Part shown: piece by piece, positions 7,172-13,701 of the stretch
Layout: every line of letters begins with the position of its first letter
Numbering within the stretch: position 1 is the stretch's first letter
The notes under the pieces: model-generated
What the model saw: only the letters and a program-made list of their open reading frames with translations
Databases searched by the model: none
Told to the model about the DNA's origin: nothing
Source: VFMC01 sp044238435
Lineage (GTDB): Bacteria; Actinomycetota; Acidimicrobiia; Acidimicrobiales; Ilumatobacteraceae
DNA length: 18,296 bases
Direction of reading: 5' to 3'
NCBI GenBank assembly: GCA_044238435.1
Contig: JBIIDH010000074.1
Coordinates: 1 to 18,296 of the forward strand
Program-made: the position numbers and the translations under genes

Positions 7172-7176
7172 GGCCG
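7164..7176. terminator. Hairpin with the peroxiredoxin stop codon in its loop, between convergent genes
   Basis: CGGCC (7164-7168), loop TGA (7169-7171), GGCCG (7172-7176). The loop is exactly the stop codon. It lies 7 bases beyond the stop of the converging hydrolase gene, so it could end transcripts from both sides. There is no T-tract. The three-base loop is tight, so the last pair or two may be open. Confidence 0.4.
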
Positions 7177-7183
7177 CGGCGGT

Positions 7184-9148
7184 TCAGTCCGTCATCACGT
7201 CGCTCGTGCAGGCGGCGCCGCCGCAGGCGTCCGAGAGCGTGCCCGTGAGCAGGAAGGTGACCGCCTGGGTGAGCACCCGTGGCTCGGCGCTGGCGGCACC
7301 GTGCGGGTCGCGCCCGTACTCGGGGTCGGTGGGCGGCAGGTTCACCGTGGGCGGTGCCGGGGTGCCGAAGTCCCACATGATCAGCGAGGCCTGCGGCACG
7401 GCCGCGTAGTCGAGCGGCTCGATGCCCCAGTGCGGCAGCCGGTCGTTGCTGCGCCCGGGGCCGATGGCCGGGGTGTGGGCACGGGCACCGATGGTGCGGG
7501 CGAGCACCTCGGTGCTGACGTTGCTGACCTGGTGGTCGCCGAATGCCTCGACCAGCAGCACCTGCTTGGCGCTGATGCCCGGATACGGGTCGGCGGTGAG
7601 ATGCTGCACATAGCCGTTGTTCTCGCCGCGGTCCCACAGCAACTGGATGAGTTGCAGGGCGATCACCCGGTCGACGGCATTCGCGTAGGCGGTGTCGAAC
7701 ACGGCCTGGAACTGCGGCCAGTCGCTCGAGCGGTGCAACAGCAACGAGTAGTTGATGCCGGGCACGCCCAGCACGACACGCTGCCACTCGGTGGAGACGG
7801 CGCTGGCGGCGCCGCCGAGGATGCCGCCCTGGCTGTTGCCCACGAACTGGGTGGCGCCAGGGGCGATGATGGGGTCGCCGGTGGCGGTCTGGAAGGCGGG
7901 GTCGGCGGCGAAGGCCCGCTCGTCGTTCAGTGCCCGCCCCAGGAGCTGGAAGTTGAGGAGGCCCTGCTGCATGCGGTCGGCTTGCTCGGGAAAGCGGGAG
8001 AGGTCGGCGAGGATGGTGGCCACGTTGCCGATGTCGTCGCCGGTCATGCCGATCCAGTCGGTGGCGCAGGCGCCGGCCACACCGATCGACGCCGCGAACG
8101 ACAGCGCCTCCACCTCGTTGCGGTCGCCCAGCAGACCGTGGCCGTAGACGATGACCGGGACCGGCGCTGCAGGGGCGGCGGGCAACACGCAGTGGAAGCG
8201 GGCCGGATAGGTGGGCGAGGTCGTGCTGCGGACCGGCGAGCCGGTGTCGTCGAGCAGCATCGTGGCCCCGGGCGACCCGTCGCCACTGAGGTAGTTGGGC
8301 ACGTCGATCGTGCCGTCGACGATGCGCAGGCCGTCGCGGTCGGCGATGTCGGTGACTGTGAACGTCGGGGCGGTGTCGGCCAGCGATGCGTAGGCGTCGT
8401 CGCGCATGGCACGGACGCGGCCGCTGAGGCTGTCGGCGCTGGCCACGGTGAACGTCCAGCGACTGAGGGGTGCCACCAGCGGATCGCCGTTCACGTCGAC
8501 CAGATCGCCGATCGACACCTCGTAGGTGTGGCCCTCCGTCAGCGAGACGGCGGGATGGATCATCAGCAACCGGTCGGCGTCGTCGGCCGCCTGGGCGTCG
8601 AGCTCGGCGAAGTAGGGCCACCGCTCGCCGGTGACCATGTCGGTGATCCGGATGGGTGCGTCATCGGTCAGTGAGGCTCCGATGTCGGTGCTGGGGGCGA
8701 GGCCGCTGGCCACCGGGTCGAGGCCCGGCAGGTCGACCAGCACCGCCGAGCCGGGCGAGAACCCGTCGGCCCGGTTCTGGTCGGTGACGTCGATGGCGAC
8801 GCCTGCCGCGTTACGCGGTGTGGCGTCAGCCGGGATGGAGAGTCGGCGGCCGGTGGCGGTGGACGGATCGGCCACGGTGAACGCATCGTTCGGCCACGGC
8901 AGCAGGCACGCTCGAGCGGTTACGGCAGTGCATTCGAGCGGTTGCTGCACCTCGGCCGTGGTGTTCGGCGCCACGGTGGTGGAGGTGTCGACCGATTGCG
9001 TCGTGGTGGTGTCGAGCACAGCGGTGGTGGTACCCGGTGCCTCGGACGTCGACTCCGAGCCGCGGTCGTCGCTGCACGCGGCGGCGAGGAGGCCCAGCAC
9101 GGCGCAGCAAGCCAGGAGCAGACGGGGGAGTCGAGGCCTCGAGATCAC
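7184..9148 (-). CDS. Secreted lipoprotein alpha/beta hydrolase (lipase/esterase-like)
   Basis: A 654-residue predicted lipoprotein. A signal peptide (about 5-24) ends in LLAAAC with Cys25, followed by a Thr-rich linker (about 30-65, e.g. TTTTQSVDTSTTVAPNTT). A Cys-containing N-terminal domain (LECTAVTARACLLPWPNDAF, 71-90) resembles the N-terminal region of large bacterial lipase-like proteins. The hydrolase domain has YGHGLLG (335-341, oxyanion region) and the nucleophile elbow GNSQGG (437-442, Ser439). D538 (EAFGDHQV) is a plausible acid and H616 (DPHG) a plausible base, but neither assignment is certain. Pairs of cysteines (73/81, 642/647) suit an exported, disulphide-bonded protein. The substrate is unknown; an ester is likely. 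GTG 9148 is chosen because TACGGT ends 6 bases before it and the signal peptide follows directly. It interrupts the yebC-ruvC order. Confidence 0.85.
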   Translation of the reverse strand: MISRPRLPRLLLACCAVLGLLAAACSDDRGSESTSEAPGTTTAVLDTTTTQSVDTSTTVAPNTTAEVQQPLECTAVTARACLLPWPNDAFTVADPSTATGRRLSIPADATPRNAAGVAIDVTDQNRADGFSPGSAVLVDLPGLDPVASGLAPSTDIGASLTDDAPIRITDMVTGERWPYFAELDAQAADDADRLLMIHPAVSLTEGHTYEVSIGDLVDVNGDPLVAPLSRWTFTVASADSLSGRVRAMRDDAYASLADTAPTFTVTDIADRDGLRIVDGTIDVPNYLSGDGSPGATMLLDDTGSPVRSTTSPTYPARFHCVLPAAPAAPVPVIVYGHGLLGDRNEVEALSFAASIGVAGACATDWIGMTGDDIGNVATILADLSRFPEQADRMQQGLLNFQLLGRALNDERAFAADPAFQTATGDPIIAPGATQFVGNSQGGILGGAASAVSTEWQRVVLGVPGINYSLLLHRSSDWPQFQAVFDTAYANAVDRVIALQLIQLLWDRGENNGYVQHLTADPYPGISAKQVLLVEAFGDHQVSNVSTEVLARTIGARAHTPAIGPGRSNDRLPHWGIEPLDYAAVPQASLIMWDFGTPAPPTVNLPPTDPEYGRDPHGAASAEPRVLTQAVTFLLTGTLSDACGGAACTSDVMTD

Positions 9149-9154
9149 CCGTCC

Positions 9155-9160
9155 ACCGTA
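9155..9160 (-). promoter_or_regulatory. Predicted -10 element (TACGGT) of the secreted hydrolase gene
   Basis: On the minus strand TACGGT ends 6 bases before GTG 9148, predicting a leaderless GTG-initiated message. It faces away from the ruvC promoter. Confidence 0.55.
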
Positions 9161-9164
9161 GTCC

Positions 9165-9180
9165 GTCGCCCTCGGGCGAC
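9165..9180. promoter_or_regulatory. 16-bp palindrome between the divergent hydrolase and ruvC promoters
   Basis: GTCGCCC (9165-9171), TC, GGGCGAC (9174-9180) is a perfect 7+7 inverted repeat. It starts 4 bases from the hydrolase -10 and ends 7 bases before the ruvC -10, so it covers the upstream promoter region of both genes. A shared operator is plausible; no known motif was recognised. Confidence 0.4.
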
Positions 9181-9187
9181 CCGGTGC

Positions 9188-9193
9188 TACGCT
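9188..9193 (+). promoter_or_regulatory. Predicted -10 element (TACGCT) of the ruvCAB operon
   Basis: TACGCT ends 7 bases before GTG 9201, the first codon of a 9-codon ORF, and 33 bases before the ruvC GTG. The spacing to GTG 9201 equals that seen at pimA and pdxS. I saw no LexA-type GAAC...GTTC box here. Confidence 0.55.
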
Positions 9194-9200
9194 CGTACGC

Positions 9201-9230
9201 GTGTTCGCCACCGGAGCCTGCCGCCAGTGA
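9201..9230 (+). CDS. Predicted leaderless 9-codon upstream ORF overlapping the ruvC start
   Basis: GTG 9201 opens a nine-codon frame (MFATGACRQ) that stops at TGA 9228-9230. Its stop overlaps the ruvC GTG (9227-9229) as GTGA. GTG lies 7 bases after a TACGCT element, the spacing seen at leaderless starts in this window. A ribosome finishing this ORF would be delivered to the ruvC start, while GGAG (9212-9215) inside it may also recruit ribosomes. It may instead be plain leader with a chance GTG. No protein homology can be judged at this length. Confidence 0.4.
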   Translation: MFATGACRQ

Positions 9231-9757
9231 TCGTCCTGGGTATCGACCCCGGGCTCACCCGCTGTGGCTACGCCGTGGTCGAGGCGCGTGGCGGCCGCAC
9301 CGTCGTGCCGCTGGCGCTCGGTGTCATCCGCACGGCGCCCAGCACACCGTTGCCGTACCGGTTGGCCGAACTGAAGACCGAGTTGGTGGCCCTCATCACC
9401 CAGTACCGGCCCGATGCGGTGGCGGTCGAGCAGGTGTTCTTCCAGACCAACGTGCGCACCGCGATGAGCGTCGGCCAGGCCAGCGGGTTGGCGTTGGCCG
9501 AGGCGGCGGCCGCCGGCTGTCGCGTCGAGCAGTACACGCCCAACCAGGTGAAGAACGCCGTGGCCGGCTGGGGTGGTGCCGGCAAGGAACAGGTGCAGAA
9601 GATGGTGCAGGCCCGCCTCGGCTTGGCCAGCGTGCCCGAACCCCCCGATGCCGCCGACGCTGCCGCGCTGGCGCTGTGCCACCTGGCCATGGCGCCGGTG
9701 GCCGACCGGGTGGCAGCGGGACGCGTCGGCGCCGTGCGCGCCGGAGGCACACGATGA
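9227..9757 (+). CDS. ruvC: Holliday junction resolvase RuvC
   Basis: A 176-residue RNase H-fold endonuclease that cuts Holliday junctions symmetrically, acting with RuvAB in recombinational repair. All four acidic catalytic residues are visible: D7 in VLGIDPGLTRCGY, E68 in AVAVEQVFF, and D141 and D144 in PPDAADAAALALCH. TNVRTAMSVGQASG (74-87) is also typical. GTG 9227 gives the standard start of the family directly before IVLGIDPG. The gene opens the ruvC-ruvA-ruvB operon; its stop overlaps ruvA (ATGA). Translation may depend on the small upstream ORF whose stop it overlaps. Confidence 0.97.
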   Translation: MIVLGIDPGLTRCGYAVVEARGGRTVVPLALGVIRTAPSTPLPYRLAELKTELVALITQYRPDAVAVEQVFFQTNVRTAMSVGQASGLALAEAAAAGCRVEQYTPNQVKNAVAGWGGAGKEQVQKMVQARLGLASVPEPPDAADAAALALCHLAMAPVADRVAAGRVGAVRAGGTR

Positions 9758-10350
9758 TCGGGTCGCTGCGCGGCATCGTGCTCGAGCGCACCGGCGACTC
9801 AACGGTGCTCGTGGAGGTGGGCGGCGTCGGCTACCTGGTGGCGGTGTCGCCGCGCACCCTTGCCGAACTCGAGCCCTCGTCGCCGGTGTTCCTCTACATC
9901 CATCACCACATCCGCGAAGACGCACAGATGCTGTACGGCTTCCGTCAGCGCGACGAGCGCAGCACGTTCGAGGTGCTCATCGCTACGCACGGCATCGGCC
10001 CGGCCCTGGCGATGGCCATCCTCGGCACGCATGCGCCCGCAGCGCTGGTCGACATCGTCACCACCGGCGATCTGGCGGCGCTCACCCTGGTGCCCGGTGT
10101 GGGCAAGAAGACCGCCGAACGGCTGCTCATCGAACTGCGCAACCGGCTGCACCTGCCCATCCTCGACGGGGCTCCGGCGGTGGGTGCCACAGGCGGCGTC
10201 AGCCCGCTGGGCTCGGTGCGCGAGGCACTGGCAGGCCTCGGCTACGGCCCCGACGAGGTGCGCGACGCGCTTCGCGAGGTGCCCGTCTCCGACGATGCCT
10301 CGACGCTGTTGCGCGAGGCCCTGAAACTGCTGGGGGCCAAACGTGCGTGA
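9754..10350 (+). CDS. ruvA: Holliday junction DNA helicase subunit RuvA
   Basis: A 198-residue protein that binds four-way junctions as a tetramer and loads RuvB. Domain I is an OB fold (about 1-62, MIGSLRGIVLER ... LYIHHHIREDAQMLYGF). Domain II has two helix-hairpin-helix motifs: LIATHGIGPALAMAILG (75-91) and LTLVPGVGKKTAERLLIEL (110-128). Domain III (about 150-198) is the RuvB-contacting helical bundle, separated by a flexible Gly/Ala/Pro-rich linker. ATG 9754 overlaps the ruvC stop by four bases and is preceded by GGAGG (9743-9747) with 6-base spacing. Confidence 0.97.
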   Translation: MIGSLRGIVLERTGDSTVLVEVGGVGYLVAVSPRTLAELEPSSPVFLYIHHHIREDAQMLYGFRQRDERSTFEVLIATHGIGPALAMAILGTHAPAALVDIVTTGDLAALTLVPGVGKKTAERLLIELRNRLHLPILDGAPAVGATGGVSPLGSVREALAGLGYGPDEVRDALREVPVSDDASTLLREALKLLGAKRA

Positions 10351-11374
10351 CGAGTTCCTCGACCCGGCAGCCGGTGCCACCGACGTCGACCGCATCGACG
10401 ACGTCAGCCTGCGACCACGACGCCTCGACGAGTTCATCGGCCAGCGCGAGCTGAAAGAGCACCTGGCCATCGTGCTCGAGGCAGCCAAACGGCGCGGCCA
10501 GGCGGCCGACCACCTGCTGCTGGCGGGCCCGCCCGGACTGGGCAAGACCAGCATGGCCGGCATCGTGGCAGCCGAGATGGGCGGCCAACTGCTGGTCACC
10601 TCCGGGCCGGCGCTCGAACGGGCCGGCGACCTCGCCGCCATCCTCACCAAGCTCGAAGAGGGCGACGTGCTGTTCATCGACGAGATCCACCGCCTGTCGC
10701 GGGCCGTCGAAGAGATCCTCTACCCGGCGATGGAGGACTTCCAGATCGACATCGTGGTGGGCAAGGGCCCGGCCGCGTCGTCCATCCGGCTCACCCTGCC
10801 GCGGTTCACACTCATCGGGGCCACCACGCGCACCGGCATGATCACCGGTCCGTTGCGCGACCGCTTCGGTCTGGTGGCCCGCCTCGACTACTACGCCGAC
10901 GACGAACTCGAGGCCATCGTCAGCCGTGCCGCCGGCATCTTGCAGGTGGCCATCGACGACGAGGGGGCATGGGAGATCGCCCGCCGGTCGCGTGGTACCC
11001 CGCGTATCGCCAACCGCCTGCTGCGGAGGGTGCGCGACTACGCCGAGGTGCGTGGCGACGGCACCATCAGCCACGCCACTGCTCGCGACGGCCTGGCCGT
11101 GTTCGGTGTCGATGGGCGCGGGCTCGACAAGGTCGACCGCGCCATCCTGCACGCCATCTGCCAGCAGTTCGGTGGTGGCCCGGTGGGGTTGTCCACGGTG
11201 GCCATCAGCGTGGGTGAGCAGCCCGAGACGGTGGAAGACATGTACGAGCCGTTCCTCATCCAGCAGGGCCTCATCGCTCGCACCCCACGCGGTCGCATCG
11301 CCATGCCCGCCGCCTGGCAGCACATCGGGCTCACCCCGCCGGCACCCGGCAGCGGGCCCAGCCTGTTCGACTGA
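10343..11374 (+). CDS. ruvB: Holliday junction DNA helicase subunit RuvB
   Basis: A 343-residue AAA+ motor that drives branch migration as hexameric rings on both sides of RuvA. Walker A is GPPGLGKTS (62-70), Walker B VLFIDEIH (109-116); sensor and arginine-finger regions are in LIGATTRTGM and GPLRDRFG. The C-terminal winged helix includes FLIQQGLIARTPRGR. GTG 10343 overlaps the ruvA end by eight bases and has GGGGG (10332-10336) upstream. The N terminus (RDEFLDP) is slightly divergent, as is common in RuvB. The gene ends in a strong hairpin shared with the converging hydrolase gene. Confidence 0.97.
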   Translation: MRDEFLDPAAGATDVDRIDDVSLRPRRLDEFIGQRELKEHLAIVLEAAKRRGQAADHLLLAGPPGLGKTSMAGIVAAEMGGQLLVTSGPALERAGDLAAILTKLEEGDVLFIDEIHRLSRAVEEILYPAMEDFQIDIVVGKGPAASSIRLTLPRFTLIGATTRTGMITGPLRDRFGLVARLDYYADDELEAIVSRAAGILQVAIDDEGAWEIARRSRGTPRIANRLLRRVRDYAEVRGDGTISHATARDGLAVFGVDGRGLDKVDRAILHAICQQFGGGPVGLSTVAISVGEQPETVEDMYEPFLIQQGLIARTPRGRIAMPAAWQHIGLTPPAPGSGPSLFD

Positions 11375-11387
11375 ACGGTCGAACAGG
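11362..11387. terminator. 10-bp hairpin with the ruvB stop codon in the loop; probable bidirectional terminator
   Basis: CCTGTTCGAC (11362-11371), loop TGAACG (11372-11377), GTCGAACAGG (11378-11387): a perfect ten-pair stem. The loop begins with the ruvB stop codon. The stem lies 9 bases beyond the stop of the converging dienelactone hydrolase gene, so it can serve both. There is no T-tract, as is frequent for terminators in GC-rich actinobacteria. Confidence 0.65.
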
Positions 11388-11396
11388 GGTCAGAGC

Positions 11397-12089
11397 TCAG
11401 CCGCGAGCGGCCTCGAGGAACGACATCGTCTTGGCCCACGCCGACTTCGCCGCGGCCTCGTTCCAGAACATCTCGCTCTCGTGGTTGTCGAATGCGTGGC
11501 CGGCGTGTTCGACGTTCACCACGAAGCCTTCCCGATCGGCGATTGCCGCGGCCACGGCCTCGACACCCTCGTTCGGGAGGTACGGATCGTCGTCGCCGAA
11601 GTGGAACAGGGTGGGGCAGTGGACCTGCTCGATCATGCCGATCATCGACGGCACGCCCGAGCCGTAGTAGCTGACGCAGCACGACGGCTCGCCCATCGCC
11701 GCCACGCCCCAGGCCAGGGTGCCGCCGAGGCAGTAACCCAGCACGGCAGGCGCCGCGTCGACGCCGTCGACGGCGGCCAGGTGGGCGAGGGCGGCGGTGC
11801 AGTCGGCGATGGCCTGCGGCCCGTCGAGGTTGCCCACCTGGGCGACCGACGCCTGCAGACCCTCGGCGGTGTGGTCGCTGGCCCAGTTCGGGGCGAAGCG
11901 CCAGAACACGTCGGGGGCGCCCACCACGTAGCCCGCCGTGGCGAGGCGTTCGGCGACGGCGCGGATGTACGGCCCCACCCCGAAGATCTCCTGGATCAGC
12001 AACACCGATCCCACCGGGGTGCCCGTGGGCTCCCACACGAACAACGACATCTCGCCCGCATCGCCGCAGGGCACCGCTTCGGTACGCAT
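11397..12089 (-). CDS. Dienelactone hydrolase family protein
   Basis: A 230-residue alpha/beta hydrolase of the dienelactone hydrolase family, cytoplasmic (no signal peptide). The catalytic Cys is C120 in LGYCLGGTLAW, the acid D167 or D168 in FGDDDPYLP, and the His H198 in EHAGHAFDN; E34 in LIQEIFGV matches the glutamate that holds the nucleophile in characterised enzymes. The family opens lactone or ester substrates such as dienelactone in chlorocatechol breakdown, but most members, including this one outside any catabolic cluster, have unknown substrates. ATG 12089 is supported by TACGAT ending 6 bases upstream. The gene is divergent from queA and converges on ruvB. Confidence 0.92.
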   Translation of the reverse strand: MRTEAVPCGDAGEMSLFVWEPTGTPVGSVLLIQEIFGVGPYIRAVAERLATAGYVVGAPDVFWRFAPNWASDHTAEGLQASVAQVGNLDGPQAIADCTAALAHLAAVDGVDAAPAVLGYCLGGTLAWGVAAMGEPSCCVSYYGSGVPSMIGMIEQVHCPTLFHFGDDDPYLPNEGVEAVAAAIADREGFVVNVEHAGHAFDNHESEMFWNEAAAKSAWAKTMSFLEAARG

Positions 12090-12095
12090 CGTGCC

Positions 12096-12101
12096 ATCGT
12101 A
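12096..12101 (-). promoter_or_regulatory. Predicted -10 element (TACGAT) of the dienelactone hydrolase gene
   Basis: On the minus strand TACGAT ends 6 bases before ATG 12089, predicting a leaderless transcript. It lies 30 bases from the divergent queA element. Confidence 0.55.
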
Positions 12102-12131
12102 CGCATCGTGTCGTCACGCTGTGGCCGTCCG

Positions 12132-12137
12132 TAGCCT
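12132..12137 (+). promoter_or_regulatory. Predicted -10 element (TAGCCT) of queA
   Basis: TAGCCT ends 9 bases before ATG 12147, which would give a leader of only two to four bases. No preQ1 riboswitch can fit in this space. Confidence 0.45.
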
Positions 12138-12146
12138 GAGCACGCC

Positions 12147-13169
12147 ATGCATCTCGACGAGTTCGACTACGGCCTGCCCGACGACCGCATCGCCCAGACC
12201 CCCATCGAGCCGCGCGACGCGGCACGGTTGCTGGTCGACCGGGGCGAGGCGTCACCCGACCATCGCCATGTGCGCGATCTCGACGAACTGCTCGGCGACG
12301 GCGATCTGCTGGTGGTGAACGACACCAAGGTCATTCCTGCCCGGCTGCGCCTCACTCGCCACACGGGTGGTGCCGCCGAGGTGCTGTTGCTGGAACCGCT
12401 CGACGAGGGCCGCCGCCGCTGGGAGGCGATGGTGCGGCCGGGTCGCAAGTTGAAGCCGGGGGAGCGGCTGGTGGGTCCCGACGGCATCGATCTGGTCGAG
12501 ATCGGACCGCGCACCAGTGCAGGCGACACCACCGAGGTGACGGTGCTGGGCGAGGCCGACCCGGTCGACACCCTTGTGCGGGTTGGTGAGATGCCCCTCC
12601 CGCCGTACATCACCGCCCCGCTCGAACAGCAGGATCGCTACCAGACGGTGTACGCCGCGGAGCCCGCATCGGCGGCCGCACCCACGGCCGGCCTGCACTT
12701 CACGCCCGCACTGCTCGACCGGCTCGCAGCCCGTGGCGTCGAGACCGCACGGGTGGAGTTGGTGGTGGGGCTCGACACGTTCAAGCCGGTCAGCGTCGAC
12801 GACCCGCGCGACCACCCGATGCACAGCGAGCGGTACCGGGTGCCCGCCGAGGTGCTCGACCGCTGCGCCGCCGCCCGCCGAGTGGTGGCGGTGGGAACCA
12901 CCAGCGTGCGCGCGCTCGAGAGCGCGGCCACGCTCGGTGCGCTCGAAGGCCGTACCCGACTGTTCATCCACCGGCCCTACGACTGGAAGGTGGTCGACCT
13001 GATGATGACCAACTTCCACCTGCCGCGCACCACGTTGCTGATGATGATCGATGCATTCGTCGGCCCGCGCTGGCGGCGTCTGTACGAGACCGCCATCGCC
13101 GAGCAGTACCGCTTCCTCAGCTTCGGCGACGCGATGCTGCTCGACCGACACCTGCACTCGACGCGCTGA
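12147..13169 (+). CDS. queA: S-adenosylmethionine:tRNA ribosyltransferase-isomerase QueA
   Basis: A 340-residue enzyme that transfers and rearranges the ribosyl part of SAM onto preQ1 in tRNA, making epoxyqueuosine at the wobble position. Motifs follow the family from end to end: LDEFDYGLPDDRIAQTP (3-19), LLVVNDTKVIPARL (54-67), the RYQTVYA ... APTAGLHFT region (164-186), VGTTSVRALES (249-259) and MMTNFHLPRTTLLMMIDAF near the C terminus. The length is normal. tgt lies two genes downstream, so the cluster supplies the base-exchange step and the following step. preQ1 synthesis genes are not in the window; the host may make or salvage preQ1 elsewhere. Confidence 0.96.
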   Translation: MHLDEFDYGLPDDRIAQTPIEPRDAARLLVDRGEASPDHRHVRDLDELLGDGDLLVVNDTKVIPARLRLTRHTGGAAEVLLLEPLDEGRRRWEAMVRPGRKLKPGERLVGPDGIDLVEIGPRTSAGDTTEVTVLGEADPVDTLVRVGEMPLPPYITAPLEQQDRYQTVYAAEPASAAAPTAGLHFTPALLDRLAARGVETARVELVVGLDTFKPVSVDDPRDHPMHSERYRVPAEVLDRCAAARRVVAVGTTSVRALESAATLGALEGRTRLFIHRPYDWKVVDLMMTNFHLPRTTLLMMIDAFVGPRWRRLYETAIAEQYRFLSFGDAMLLDRHLHSTR

Positions 13170-13174
13170 TCGGC

Positions 13175-13180
13175 CATGCT
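13175..13180 (+). promoter_or_regulatory. Possible -10 element (CATGCT) of the CinA-like gene
   Basis: CATGCT keeps the A and final T of the TAnnnT pattern and ends 6 bases before GTG 13187. It is weaker than the others, and the gene may also be read from queA. Confidence 0.3.
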
Positions 13181-13186
13181 GGACGG

Positions 13187-13678
13187 GTGCTGCCCGTCGA
13201 ACTCACCGGACCTGCTCACCGTGCGGCCGCGTTGCTGCGTGCCCGGGGCGACACCGTCGCGGTTGCCGAGGGCTCGGCCGGCGGGTTGATCTCCGCCGCG
13301 TTGCTGGCGGTGCCGGGGGCGTCGGCGTACTACCTGGGCGGGGTGGTGGTCTACACCGCTGCGGCGTACCGCGCCTGGATGAAGGGCGCGGTCGAGGCGC
13401 CGGCGGGCATGCGTGGGGCGACCGAGGGGTTCGCGGCGCATCTCGCCGCTGCTGCCGTCGTGCGCCTCGGCGCCACCTGGGGACTGGGCGAAGCCGGTGC
13501 TGCCGGTCCGCCGAACCCCTACGGCGACCCGGCCGGGCACAGTTGGCTGGCGGTGGCCGGGCCGACCTCGACCACTCGCCACCTGCTCACCGGCATCGAC
13601 GACCGCGAGCAGAACATGGTGCTGTTCGCCGTGGCTGGCCTCGAGCTGCTGGCCGAGACGGTCGCCGCGGCCGGCTGA
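13187..13678 (+). CDS. Divergent CinA C-terminal (PncC-like) domain protein
   Basis: A 163-residue stand-alone CinA C-terminal domain. Classical members (PncC) deamidate nicotinamide mononucleotide to nicotinate mononucleotide in NAD recycling. The fold is recognisable: VAVAEGSAGGLISAALLAVPGASAYYLGGVVVYT (24-57), a Gly/Pro-rich loop near 99-115 and a C-terminal helix. Key positions differ from the usual consensus: AESCTGG is AEGSAGG (27-33), and the Lys usual soon after the 'VVxYS' strand (in YSNEAK) is Tyr61. The classical active site is therefore altered, and the activity should not be assumed. GTG 13187 lies 17 bases after the queA stop; no clear Shine-Dalgarno is seen. Its link to queuosine genes is positional only. 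Confidence 0.75.
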   Translation: MLPVELTGPAHRAAALLRARGDTVAVAEGSAGGLISAALLAVPGASAYYLGGVVVYTAAAYRAWMKGAVEAPAGMRGATEGFAAHLAAAAVVRLGATWGLGEAGAAGPPNPYGDPAGHSWLAVAGPTSTTRHLLTGIDDREQNMVLFAVAGLELLAETVAAAG

Positions 13679-13685
13679 CCGGCCG
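13668..13685 (+). terminator. 7-bp hairpin with the CinA-like stop codon in its loop
   Basis: CGGCCGG (13668-13674), loop CTGA (13675-13678, containing the stop), CCGGCCG (13679-13685). It ends one base before the predicted tgt -10, so it may end the upstream transcript just where a new one begins. No T-tract follows. Confidence 0.45.
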
Positions 13686-13686
13686 G

Positions 13687-13692
13687 TACCGT
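13687..13692 (+). promoter_or_regulatory. Predicted -10 element (TACCGT) of tgt
   Basis: TACCGT ends 9 bases before ATG 13702, predicting a leader of two to four bases. It follows directly on the preceding gene's hairpin. Confidence 0.45.
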
Positions 13693-13701
13693 GCACGGCG
13701 C

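Noticed and set aside
7301..8674. 457-codon plus-strand open frame opposite the secreted hydrolase
   Set aside because: It is antisense to a gene with a signal peptide, GNSQGG motif and promoter. The translation is Gly/Ala/Val/Asp-rich without motifs.
9149..9226. LexA/SOS box upstream of ruvC
   Set aside because: I looked for the actinobacterial GAAC-N4-GTTC type and did not find it between the hydrolase and ruvC starts. The palindrome present has a different sequence.
10926..12134. 402-codon plus-strand frame across the end of ruvB and antisense to the dienelactone hydrolase gene
   Set aside because: It is out of frame with ruvB and antisense to a gene with an intact catalytic triad; no domain is recognisable.
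12102..12146. preQ1 riboswitch ahead of queA
   Set aside because: The predicted leader is only two to four bases and there is no room or recognisable aptamer.
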